This document shows positions 38,201 through 50,400 of a stretch of DNA of 64,000 nt, in pieces. The stretch lies in NCBI GenBank assembly GCA_947034895.1, contig OX344763.1, positions 53,691,025 to 53,755,024 of the forward strand. The letters run 5' to 3'. The notes below the pieces were generated by a model. It saw nothing but the letters and a program-made list of their open reading frames with translations, searched no databases and was not told the DNA's origin. How positions within the stretch are numbered: the stretch's first letter is position 1; every line of letters starts with the position of its first letter. The stretch is from Rhytidiadelphus loreus. Taxonomy: Eukaryota > Streptophyta > Bryopsida > Hypnales > Hylocomiaceae. The position numbers and the translations under genes were made by a program.

Positions 38201-41200
38201 ATGAATATTTCTTTGGATATTTGGATTTAAGAAGAATTGCTACTTGCACCACATGTTTGCACATTCTTTGTCACTTGAATTTCATGAGTTCCAATTTTCT
38301 AGGACATGAGAGTACAACGCAAGGTTCGTGCATCAATTTCTAGTATAACGTTCAAGGTCATTCAATGTCACCACCAAATGAATATTTCTTTGGATATTTG
38401 GACTTAAGAAGAATTGCAACTTGCACCACATGTTTGCACATTCTTTCTCACTTGAATTTCATGAGTTCCAATTTTCTAGGACATGAAAGTTCAACGCAAG
38501 GTTTATGCATCAATTTCTAATTTAACGTTCAAGGTCATTCAATGTCACCACCAAATGAATATTTCTTTGGATATTTGGATTTAAGAAGAATTGCTACTTG
38601 CACCACATGTTTGCACATTCTTTGTCACTTGAATTTCATGAGTTCCAATTTTCTATAACATGAAACTACAGCGCAAGGTTCGTGTATCAATTTCTAGTGT
38701 AACGTTCAAGGTCATTCAATGTCACCACCAAATGAATATTTCTTTGGATATTTGGACTTAAGAAGAATTGCAACTTGCACCACATGTTTGCACATTCTTT
38801 CTCACTTGAATTTCATAAGTTCCAATTTTCTAAGACATAAAAGTACAGCGCAAGGTTCGTGCATCAATTTCTAGTGTAACGTCCAAGGTCATTCAATGTC
38901 ACCACCAAATGAATATTTCTTTGGATATTTGGATTTAAGAAGAATTGCAACTTGCACCACATGTTTGCACATTCTTTGTCACTTGAATTTCATGAGTTCC
39001 AATTCTCTATAACATGAAACTAGAGCGCAAGGTTCGTGTATCAATTTCTAGTATAACGTTCAAGGTCATTCAATGTCACCACCAAATGAATATTTCTTTG
39101 GATATTTGGATTGAAGAAGAATTGCTACTTGCACCACATGTTTGCACATTCTTTGTCACTTGAATTTCATGAGTTCCAATTTTCTAGGACATGAGAGTAC
39201 AACGCAAGGTTCGTGCATCAATTTCTAGTATAACGTTCAAGGTCATTCAATGTCACCACCAAATGAATATTTCTTTGGATATTTGGACTTAAGAAGAATT
39301 GCAACTTGCACCACATGTTTGCACATTCTTTCTCACTTGAATTTCATGAGTTCCAATTTTCTAGGACATGAAAGTTCAACGCAAGGTTTATGCATCAATT
39401 TCTAATTTAACGTTCAAGGTCATTCAATGTCACCACCAAATGAATATTTCTTTGGATATTTGGATTTAAGAAGAATTGCTACTTGCACCACATGTTTGCA
39501 CATTCTTTGTCACTTGAATTTCATGAATTCCAATTTTCTATAACATGAAACTACAGCGCAAGGTTCGTGTATCAATTTCTAGTGTAACGTTCAAGGTCAT
39601 TCAATGTCACCACCAAATGAATATTTCTTTGGATATTTGGACTTAAGAAGAATTGCAACTTGCACCACATGTTTGCACATTCTTTCTCACTTGAATTTCA
39701 TAAGTTCCAATTTTCTAAGACATAAAAGTACAGCGCAAGGTTCGTGCATCAATTTCTAGTGTAACGTCCAAGGTCATTCAATGTCACCACCAAATGAATA
39801 TTTCTTTGGATATTTGGATTTAAGAAGAATTGCAATTTGCACCACATGTTTGCACATTCTTTTTCACTTGAATTTCATGAGTTCCAATTTTCTATAACAT
39901 GAAAATACAGCGCAAGGTTCGTGCATCAATTTCAAATTTAACGTCCAAGGTCATTCAATGTCACTACCAAATGAATATTTCTTTGGATATTTGGACTTAA
40001 GAAGAATTGCAACTTGCACCACATGTTTGCACATTCTTTCTCACTTGAATTTCATGAGTTCCAATATTTCTCTGACATGAAAGTTCAACGCAAGGTTTAT
40101 GCATCAATTTCTAATTTAACGTTCAAGGTCATTCAATGTCACCACCAAATGAATATTTCTTTGGATATTTGGATTTAAGAAGAATTGCAACTTGCACCAC
40201 ATGTTTGCACATTCTTTGTCACTTGAATTTCATGAGTTCCAATTCTCTATAACATGAAACTAGAGCGCAAGGTTCGTGTATCAATTTCTAGTATAACGTT
40301 CAAGGTCATTCAATGTCACCACCAAATGAATATTTCTTTGGATATTTGGATTTAAGAAGAATTGCTACTTGCACCACATGTTTGCACATTCTTTGTCACT
40401 TGAATTTCATGAGTTCCAATTTTCTAGGACATGAGAGTACAACGCAAGGTTCGTGCATCAATTTCTAGTATAACGTTCAAGGTCATTCAATGTCACCACC
40501 AAATGAATATTTCTTTGGATATTTGGACTTAAGAAGAATTGCAACTTGCACCACATGTTTGCACATTCTTTCTCACTTGAATTTCATGAGTTCCAATTTT
40601 CTAGGACATGAAAGTTCAACGCAAGGTTTATGCATCAATTTCTAATTTAACGTTCAAGGTCATTCAATGTCACCACCAAATGAATATTTCTTTGGATATT
40701 TGGACTTAAGAAGAATTGCAACTTGCACCACATGTTTGCACATTCTTTGTCACTTGAATTTCATGAGTTCCAATTTTCTATAACATGAAACTACAGCGCA
40801 AGGTTCGTGTATCAATTTCTAGTGTAACGTTCAAGGTCATTCAATGTCACCACCAAATGAATATTTCTTTGGATATTTGGACTTAAGAAGAATTGCAACT
40901 TGCACCACATGTTTGCACATTCTTTCTCACTTGAATTTCATAAGTTCCAATTTTCTAAGACATAAAAGTACAGCGCAAGGTTCGTGCATCAATTTCTAGT
41001 GTAACGTCCAAGGTCATTCAATGTCACCACCAAATGAATATTTCTTTGGATATTTGGATTTAAGAAGAATTGCAACTTGCACCACATGTTTGCACATTCT
41101 TTGTCACTTGAATTTCATGAGTTCCAATTCTCTATAACATGAAACTAGAGCGCAAGGTTCGTGTATCAATTTCTAGTATAACGTTCAAGGTCATTCAATG

Positions 41201-41952
41201 TCACCACCAAATGAATATTTCTTTGGATATTTGGATTTAAGAAGAATTGCTACTTGCACCACATGTTTGCACATTCTTTGTCACTTGAATTTCATGAGTT
41301 CCAATTTTCTAGGACATGAGAGTACAACGCAAGGTTCGTGCATCAATTTCTAGTATAACGTTCAAGGTCATTCAATGTCACCACCAAATGAATATTTCTT
41401 TGGATATTTGGACTTAAGAAGAATTGCAACTTGCACCACATGTTTGCACATTCTTTCTCACTTGAATTTCATGAGTTCCAATTTTCTAGGACATGAAAGT
41501 TCAACGCAAGGTTTATGCATCAATTTCTAATTTAACGTTCAAGGTCATTCAATGTCACCACCAAATGAATATTTCTTTGGATATTTGGATTTAAGAAGAA
41601 TTGCTACTTGCACCACATGTTTGCACATTCTTTGTCACTTGAATTTCATGAGTTCCAATTTTCTATAACATGAAACTACAGCGCAAGGTTCGTGTATCAA
41701 TTTCTAGTGTAACGTTCAAGGTCATTCAATGTCACCACCAAATGAATATTTCTTTGGATATTTGGACTTAAGAAGAATTGCAACTTGCACCACATGTTTG
41801 CACATTCTTTCTCACTTGAATTTCATAAGTTCCAATTTTCTAAGACATAAAAGTACAGCGCAAGGTTCGTGCATCAATTTCTAGTGTAACGTCCAAGGTC
41901 ATTCAATGTCACCACCAAATGAATATTTCTTTGGATATTTGAATTTAAGAAG
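35225..41952 (+). repeat. 5-monomer (885-bp) HOR nested in a 17-monomer (3010-bp) repeat
   Basis: Five subtypes follow in fixed order. (a) ctataac/agagcgc/gtgtatc; (b) tctaggac/gagagtac/gtgcatc; (c) tttctcac/tctaggac/aagttcaacgc/tttatgcatc; (d) ctataac/acagcgc/tagtgtaac; (e) cataagttcc/ctaagacataaaag/aacgtcc. Full a-e copies start at 35933, 37173, 38058, 38943, 40183 and 41068. A defective copy lacking d is at 35225-35932. Two extra units, f (gcaatttgc, gaaaatac, gtcactacc) and g (178 bp), are inserted at 36818-37172 and 39828-40182. The larger unit f-g plus three a-e blocks is 3010 bp (36818 to 39828). Marker e confirms it: 36706, 37946, 38831, 39716, 40956, 41841. Confidence 0.95.
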
Positions 41953-44786
41953 AATTGCAATTTGCACCACATGTTTGCACATTCTTTTTCACTTGAATTT
42001 CATGAGTTCCAATTTTCTATAACATGAAAATACAGCGCAAGGTTCGTGCATCAATTTCAAATTTAACGTCCAAGGTCATTCAATGTCACTACCAAATGAA
42101 TATTTCTTTGGATATTTGGACTTAAGAAGAATTGCAACTTGCACCACATGTTTGCACATTCTTTCTCACTTGAATTTCATAAGTTCCAATTTTCTAAGAC
42201 ATAAAAGTACAGCGCAAGGTTCGTGCATCAATTTCTAGTGTAACGTCCAAGGTCATTCAATGTCACCACCAAATGAATATTTCTTTGGATATTTGGATTT
42301 AAGAAGAATTGCAACTTCCACCACATGTTTGCACATTCTTTGTCACTTGAATTTCATGAGTTCCAATTCTCTATAACATGAAACTAGAGCGCAAGGTTCG
42401 TGCATCAATTTCTAATTTAACGTTCAAGGTCATTCAATGTCACCACCAAATGAATATTTCTTTGGATATTTGGATTTAAAAAGAATTGCTACTTGCACCA
42501 CATGTTTGCACATTCTTTTTCACTTGAATTTCATGAGTTCCAATTTTCTATAACATGAAAATACAGCGCAAGGTTCGTTCATCAATTTCAAATTTAACGT
42601 CCAAGGTCATTCAATGATACCACTAAATGAATATTTCTTTGGATATTTGGATTTAAGAAGAATTGCAACTTGCACCACATGTTTGCACATTCTTTTTCAC
42701 TTGAATTTCATGAGTTCCAATATTTCTCTGACATGAAAGCACAGCGCAAGGTTCGTGCATCAATTTCAAATTTAACGTTCAAGGTCATTCAATCTTACCA
42801 CCAAATGAATATTTCTTTGGATATTTGGATTTAAGAAGAATTGCAACTTGCACCACATGTTTGCACATTCTTTGTCACTTGAATTTCATGAGCTCCAATT
42901 CTCTATAACATGAAACTAGAGCGCAAGGTTCGTGTATCAATTTCTAGTATAACGTTCAAGGTCATTCAATGTCACCACCAAATGAATATTTCTTTGGATA
43001 TTTGGATTTAAGAAGAATTGCTACTTGCACCACATGTTTGCACATTCTTTGTCACTTGAATTTCATGAGTTCCAATTTTCTAGGACATGAGAGTACAACG
43101 CAAGGTTCGTGCATCAATTTCTAGTATAACGTTCAAGGTCATTCAATGTCACCACCAAATGAATATTTCTTTGGATATTTGGACTTAAGAAGAATTGCAA
43201 CTTGCACCACATGTTTGCACATTCTTTCTCACTTGAATTTCATGAGTTCCAATTTTCTAGGACATGAAAGTTCAACGCAAGGTTTATGCATCAATTTCTA
43301 ATTTAACGTTCAAGGTCATTCAATGTCACCACCAAATGAATATTTCTTTGGATATTTGGATTTAAGAAGAATTGCTACTTGCACCACATGTTTGCACATT
43401 CTTTGTCACTTGAATTTCATGAGTTCCAATTTTCTATAACATGAAACTACAGCGCAAGGTTCGTGTATCAATTTCTAGTGTAACGTTCAAGGTCATTCAA
43501 TGTCACCACCAAATGAATATTTCTTTGGATATTTGGACTTAAGAAGAATTGCAACTTGCACCACATGTTTGCACATTCTTTCTCACTTGAATTTCATAAG
43601 TTCCAATTTTCTAAGACATAAAAGTACAGCGCAAGGTTCGTGCATCAATTTCTAGTGTAACGTCCAAGGTCATTCAATGTCACCACCAAATGAATATTTC
43701 TTTGGATATTTGGATTTAAGAAGAATTGCAATTTGCACCACATGTTTGCACATTCTTTTTCACTTGAATTTCATGAGTTCCAATTTTCTATAACATGAAA
43801 ATACAGCGCAAGGTTCGTGCATCAATTTCAAATTTAACGTCCAAGGTCATTCAATGTCACTACCAAATGAATATTTCTTTGGATATTTGGACTTAAGAAG
43901 AATTGCAACTTGCACCACATGTTTGCACATTCTTTCTCACTTGAATTTCATAAGTTCCAATTTTCTAAGACATAAAAGTACAGCGCAAGGTTCGTGCATC
44001 AATTTCTAGTGTAACGTCCAAGGTCATTCAATGTCACCACCAAATGAATATTTCTTTGGATATTTGGATTTAAGAAGAATTGCAACTTCCACCACATGTT
44101 TGCACATTCTTTGTCACTTGAATTTCATGAGTTCCAATTCTCTATAACATGAAACTAGAGCGCAAGGTTCGTGCATCAATTTCTAATTTAACGTTCAAGG
44201 TCATTCAATGTCACCACCAAATGAATATTTCTTTGGATATTTGGATTTAAAAAGAATTGCTACTTGCACCACATGTTTGCACATTCTTTTTCACTTGAAT
44301 TTCATGAGTTCCAATTTTCTATAACATGAAAATACAGCGCAAGGTTCGTTCATCAATTTCAAATTTAACGTCCAAGGTCATTCAATGATACCACTAAATG
44401 AATATTTCTTTGGATATTTGGATTTAAGAAGAATTGCAACTTGCACCACATGTTTGCACATTCTTTTTCACTTGAATTTCATGAGTTCCAATATTTCTCT
44501 GACATGAAAGCACAGCGCAAGGTTCGTGCATCAATTTCAAATTTAACGTTCAAAGTCATTCAATCTTACCACCAAATGAATATTTCTTTGGATATTTGGA
44601 TTTAAGAAGAATTGCAACTTGCACCACATGTTTGCACATTCTTTGTCACTTGAATTTCATGAGCTCCAATTCTCTATAACATGAAACTAGAGCGCAAGGT
44701 TCGTGTATCAATTTCTAGTATAACGTTCAAGGTCATTCAATGTCACCACCAAATGAATATTTCTTTGGATATTTGGATTTAAGAAG
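41953..44786 (+). repeat. 10-monomer (1771-bp) duplication
   Basis: Copy 1 is 41953-43723 and copy 2 starts at 43724. Rare markers keep exactly 1771 bp (nine 177-bp units plus one 178-bp): gcaatttgc 41956 and 43727, ctaagacat 42195 and 43966, gcaacttcc 42311 and 44082, gttcgttc 42572 and 44343, gaaagcacag 42735 and 44506, gagctcc 42891 and 44662. Copy 1 ends with subtypes b, c, d, e of the neighbouring HOR. Copy 2 departs from that order at 44787. A private change, gttcaaagtc (about 44550), marks copy 2. Confidence 0.93.
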
Positions 44787-46425
44787 AATTGCAACTTGCA
44801 CCACATGTTTGCACATTCTTTCTCACTTGAATTTCATGAGTTCCAATTCTCTATAACATGAAACTAGAGCGCAAGGTTCGTGTATCAATTTCTAGTATAA
44901 CGTTCAAGGTCATTCAATCTTACCACCAAATGAATATTTCTTTGGATATTTGGATTTAAGAAGAATTGCAACTTGCACCACATGTTTGCACATTCTTTGT
45001 CACTTGAATTTCATGAGTTCCAATTCTCTATAACATGAAACTAGAGCGCAAGGTTCGTGTATCAATTTCTAGTATAACGTTCAAGGTCATTCAATGTCAC
45101 CACCAAATGAATATTTCTTTGGATATTTGGACTTAAGAAGAATTGCAACTTGCACCACATGTTTGCACATTCTTTCTCACTTGAATTTCATAAGTTCCAA
45201 TTTTCTAAGACATAAAAGTACAGCGCAAGGTTCGTGCATCAATTTCTAGTGTAACGTTCAAGGTCATTCAATGTCACCACCAAATGAATATTTCTTTGGA
45301 TATTTGGATTTAAGAAGAATTGCAACTTGCACCACATGTTTGCACATTCTTTGTCACTTGAATTTCATGAGTTCCAATTCTCTATAACATGAAACTAGAG
45401 CGCAAGGTTCGTGTATCAATTTCTAGTATAACGTTCAAGGTCATTCAATGTCACCACCAAATGAATATTTCTTTGGATATTTGGACTTAAGAAGAATTGC
45501 AACTTGCACCACATGTTTGCACATTCTTTGTCACTTGAATTTCATGAGTTCCAATTCTCTATAACATGAAACTAGAGCGCAAGGTTCGTGTATCAATTTC
45601 AAATTTAACGTCCAAGGTCATTCAATGATACCACTAAATGAATATTTCTTTGGATATTTGGATTTAAGAAGAATTGCAACTTGCACCACATGTTTGCACA
45701 TTCTTTTTCACTTGAATTTCATGAGTTCCAATATTTCTCTGACATGAAAGCACAGCGCAAGGTTCGTGCATCAATTTCAAATTTAACGTTCAAGGTCATT
45801 CAATCTTACCACCAAATGAATATTTCTTTGGATATTTGGATTTAAGAAGAATTGCAACTTGCACCACATGTTTGCACATTCTTTGTCACTTGAATTTCAT
45901 GAGCTCCAATTCTCTATAACATGAAACTAGAGCGCAAGGTTCGTGTATCAATTTCTAGTATAACGTTCAAGGTCATTCAATGTCACCACCAAATGAATAT
46001 TTCTTTGGATATTTGGATTTAAGAAGAATTGCAACTTGCACCACATGTTTGCACATTCTTTCTCACTTGAATTTCATGAGTTCCAATTCTCTATAACATG
46101 AAACTAGAGCGCAAGGTTCGTGTATCAATTTCTAGTATAACGTTCAAGGTCATTCAATCTTACCACCAAATGAATATTTCTTTGGATATTTGGATTTAAG
46201 AAGAATTGCAACTTGCACCACATGTTTGCACATTCTTTGTCACTTGAATTTCATGAGTTCCAATTCTCTATAACATGAAACTAGAGCGCAAGGTTCGTGT
46301 ATCAATTTCTAGTATAACGTTCAAGGTCATTCAATGTCACCACCAAATGAATATTTCTTTGGATATTTGGACTTAAGAAGAATTGCAACTTGCACCACAT
46401 GTTTGCACATTCTTTCTCACTTGAA
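44360..46425 (+). repeat. 7-monomer (1240-bp) duplication with a visible junction
   Basis: gaaagcacag (44506, 45746) and gagctcc (44662, 45902) are 1240 bp apart. The order that follows (tttctcac/agagcgc, atcttacc, tttgtcac/agagcgc) agrees until the copies part near 46425, where copy 1 has ctaagacat and copy 2 tctaggac. The left junction is inside the monomer at 45495. This duplication overlaps the right copy of the 1771-bp repeat, so it happened after it. Confidence 0.9.
45495..45671 (+). repeat. Chimeric monomer at a duplication junction
   Basis: The left part is subtype a (tttgtcac, ctctataac, actagagcgc, gttcgtgtatc). From tcaaatttaacgtcc onward it is the atgataccac subtype, otherwise always preceded by gaaaatac or gaaagtac or gaaagcac. 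The switch lies in the shared atcaatttc at about 45591-45600, precisely where the 1240-bp duplication begins. It reads as the scar of an exchange between two monomers in register. Confidence 0.85.
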
Positions 46426-47442
46426 TTTCATGAGTTCCAATTTTCTAGGACATGAAAGTTCAACGCAAGGTTCATGCATCAATTTCTAATTTAACGTTCA
46501 AGGTCATTCAATGTCACCACCAAATGAATATTTCTTTGGATATTTGGATTTAAGAAGAATTGCTACTTGCACCACATGTTTGCACATTCTTTGTCACTTG
46601 AATTTCATGAGTTCTTATTTTCTAGGACATGAAAGTTCAACGCAAGGTTCGTGCATCAATTTCTAATTTAACGTTCAAGGTCATTCAATGTCACCACCAA
46701 ATGAATATTTCTTTGGATATTTGGATTTAAGAAGAATTGCTACTTGCACCACATGTTTGCACATTCTTTGTCACTTGAATTTCATGAGTTCCAATTCTCT
46801 ATAACATGAAACTAGAGCGCAAGGTTCGTGTATCAATTTCTAGTATAACGTTCAAGGTCATTCAATGTCACCACCAAATGAATATTTCTTTGGATATTTG
46901 GACTTAAGAAGAATTGCAACTTGCACCACATGTTTGCACATTCTTTCTCACTTGAATTTCATGAGTTCCAATTTTCTAGGACATGAAAGTTCAACGCAAG
47001 GTTTATGCATCAATTTCTAATTTAACGTTCAAGGTCATTCAATGTCACCACCAAATGAATATTTCTTTGGATATTTGGATTTAAGAAGAATTGCTACTTG
47101 CACCACATGTTTGCACATTCTTTGTCACTTGAATTTCATGAGTTCCAATTCTCTATAACATGAAACTAGAGCGCAAGGTTCGTGTATCAATTTCTAGTAT
47201 AACGTTCAAGGTCATTCAATGTCACCACCAAATGAATATTTCTTTGGATATTTGGACTTAAGAAGAATTGCAACTTGCACCACATGTTTGCACATTCTTT
47301 CTCACTTGAATTTCTTGAGTTCCAATTTTCTAGGACATGAAAGTTCAACGCAAGGTTCATGCATCAATTTCTAATTTAAAGTTCAAGGTCATTCAATGTC
47401 ACCACCAAATGAATATTTCTTTGGATATTTGGATTTAAGAAG
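46426..47442 (+). repeat. Mixed domain B monomers between duplications
   Basis: This stretch holds subtype-a, subtype-c-like and tctaggac/aagttcaacgc monomers. It includes the gagttcttattt variant at 46611 and two single-copy changes, tttcttgag (about 47312) and tttaaagttc (about 47375). Alternation of a-type and c-type units suggests a degenerate dimer register. Only satellite is present. Confidence 0.6.
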
Positions 47443-50400
47443 AATTGCTACTTGCACCACATGTTTGCACATTCTTTGTCACTTGAATTTCATGAGTTCT
47501 TATTTTCTAGGACATGAAAGTTCAACGCAAGGTTCGTGCATCAATTTCTAATTTAACGTTCAAGGTCATTCAATGTCACCACCAAATGAATATTTCTTTG
47601 GATATTTGGATTTAAGAAGAATTGCTACTTGCACCACATGTTTGCACATTCTTTGTCACTTGAATTTCATGAGTTCTTATTTTCTAGGACATGAAAGTTC
47701 AACGCAAGGTTCGTGCATCAATTTCTAATTTAACGTTCAAGGTCATTCAATGTCACCACCAAATGAATATTTCTTTGGATATTTGGATTTAAGAAGAATT
47801 GCTACTTGCACCACATGTTTGCACATTCTTTGTCACTTGAATTTCATGAGTTCCAATTTTCTAGGACATGAGAGTACAACGCAAGGTTCGTGCATCAATT
47901 TCTAGTATAACGTTCAAGGTCATTCAATGTCACCACCAAATGAATATTTCTTTGGATATTTGGACTTAAGAAGAATTGCAACTTGCACCACATGTTTGCA
48001 CATTCTTTCTCACTTGAATTTCATGAGTTCCAATTTTCTAGGACATGAAAGTTCAACGCAAGGTTTATGCATCAATTTCTAATTTTACGTTCAAGGTCAT
48101 TCAATGTCACCACCAAATGAATATTTCTTTGGATATTTGGATTTAAGAAGAATTGCTACTTGCACCACATGTTTGCACATTCTTTGTCACTTGAATTTCA
48201 TGAGTTCCAATTTTCTATAACATGAAACTACAGCGCAAGGTTCGTGTATCAATTTCTGGTGTAACGTTCAAGGTCATTCAATGTCACCACCAAATGAATA
48301 TTTCTTTGGATATTTGGACTTAAGAAGAATTGCAACTTGCACCACATGTTTGCACATTCTTTCTCACTTGAATTTCATGAGTTCCAATTTTCTAGGACAT
48401 GAAAGTTCAACGCAAGGTTTATGCATCAATTTCTAATTTAACGTTCAAGGTCATTCAATGTCACCACCAAATGAATATTTCTTTGGATATTTGGATTTAA
48501 GAAGAATTGCTACTTGCACCACATGTTTGCACATTCTTTGTCACTTGAATTTCATGAATTCCAATTTTCTATAACATGAAACTACAGCGCAAGGTTCGTG
48601 TATCAATTTCTAGTGTAACGTTCAAGGTCATTCAATGTCACCACCAAATGAATATTTCTTTGGATATTTGGATTTAAGAAGAATTGCTACTTGCACCACA
48701 TGTTTGCACATTCTTTGTCACTTGAATTTCATGAGTTCCAATTTTCTATAACATGAAACTACAGCGCAAGGTTCGTGTATCAATTTCTAGTGTAACGTTC
48801 AAGGTCATTCAATGTCACCACCAAATGAATATTTCTTTGGATATTTGGATTTAAGAAGAATTGCTACTTGCACCACATGTTTGCACATTCTTTGTCACTT
48901 GAATTTCATGAGTTCCAATTTTCTAGGACATGAGAGTACAACGCAAGGTTCGTGCATCAATTTCTAGTATAACGTTCAAGGTCATTCAATGTCACCACAA
49001 AATGAATATTTCTTTGGATATTTGGATTTAAGAAGAATTGCAACTTGCACCACATGTTTGCACATTCTTTCTCACTTGAATTTCATGAGTTCCAATTTTC
49101 TAGGACATGAAAGTTCAACGCAAGGTTTATGCATCAATTTCTAATTTAACGTTCAAGGTCATTCAATGTCACCACCAAATGAATATTTCTTTGGATATTT
49201 GGATTTAAGAAGAATTGCTACTTGCACCACATGTTTGCACATTCTTTGTCACTTGAATTTCATGAGTTCCAATTTTCTATAACATGAAACTACAGCGCAA
49301 GGTTCGTGTATCAATTTCTAGTGTAATGTTCAAGGTCATTCAATGTCACCACCAAATGAATATTTCTTTGGATATTTGGACTTAAGAAGAATTGCAACTT
49401 GCACCACATGTTTGCACATTCTTTCTCACTTGAATTTCATGAGTTCCAATTCTCTATAACATGAAACTAGAGCGCAAGGTTCGTGCATCAATTTCTAATT
49501 TAACGTTCAAGGTCATTCAATGTCACCACCAAATGAATATTTCTTTGGATATTTGGATTTAAGAAGAATTGCTACTTGCACCACATGTTTGCACATTCTT
49601 TGTCACTTGAATTTCATGAGTTCCAATTTTCTATAACATGAAACTACAGCGCAAGGTTCGTGTATCAATTTCTGGTGTAACGTTCAAGGTCATTCAATGT
49701 CACCACCAAATGAATATTTCTTTGGATATTTGGACTTAAGAAGAATTGCAACTTGCACCACATGTTTGCACATTCTTTCTCACTTGAATTTCATGAGTTC
49801 CAATTTTCTAGGACATGAAAGTTCAACGCAAGGTTTATGCATCAATTTCTAATTTAACGTTCAAGGTCATTCAATGTCACCACCAAATGAATATTTCTTT
49901 GGATATTTGGATTTAAGAAGAATTGCTACTTGCACCACATGTTTGCACATTCTTTGTCACTTGAATTTCATGAGTTCCAATTTTCTATAACATGAAACTA
50001 CAGCGCAAGGTTCGTGTATCAATTTCTAGTGTAATGTTCAAGGTCATTCAATGTCACCACCAAATGAATATTTCTTTGGATATTTGGATTTAAGAAGAAT
50101 TGCAACTTGCACCACATGTTTGCACATTCTTTGTCACTTGAATTTCATGAGTTCCAATTCTCTATAACATGAAACTAGAGCGCAAGGTTCGTGCATCAAT
50201 TTCTAATTTAACGTTCAAGGTCATTCAATGTCACCACCAAATGAATATTTCTTTGGATATTTGGATTTAAAAAGAATTGCTACTTGCACCACATGTTTGC
50301 ACATTCTTTTTCACTTGAATTTCATGAGTTCCAATTTTCTATAACATGAAAATACAGCGCAAGGTTCGTTCATCAATTTCAAATTTAACGTCCAAGGTCA

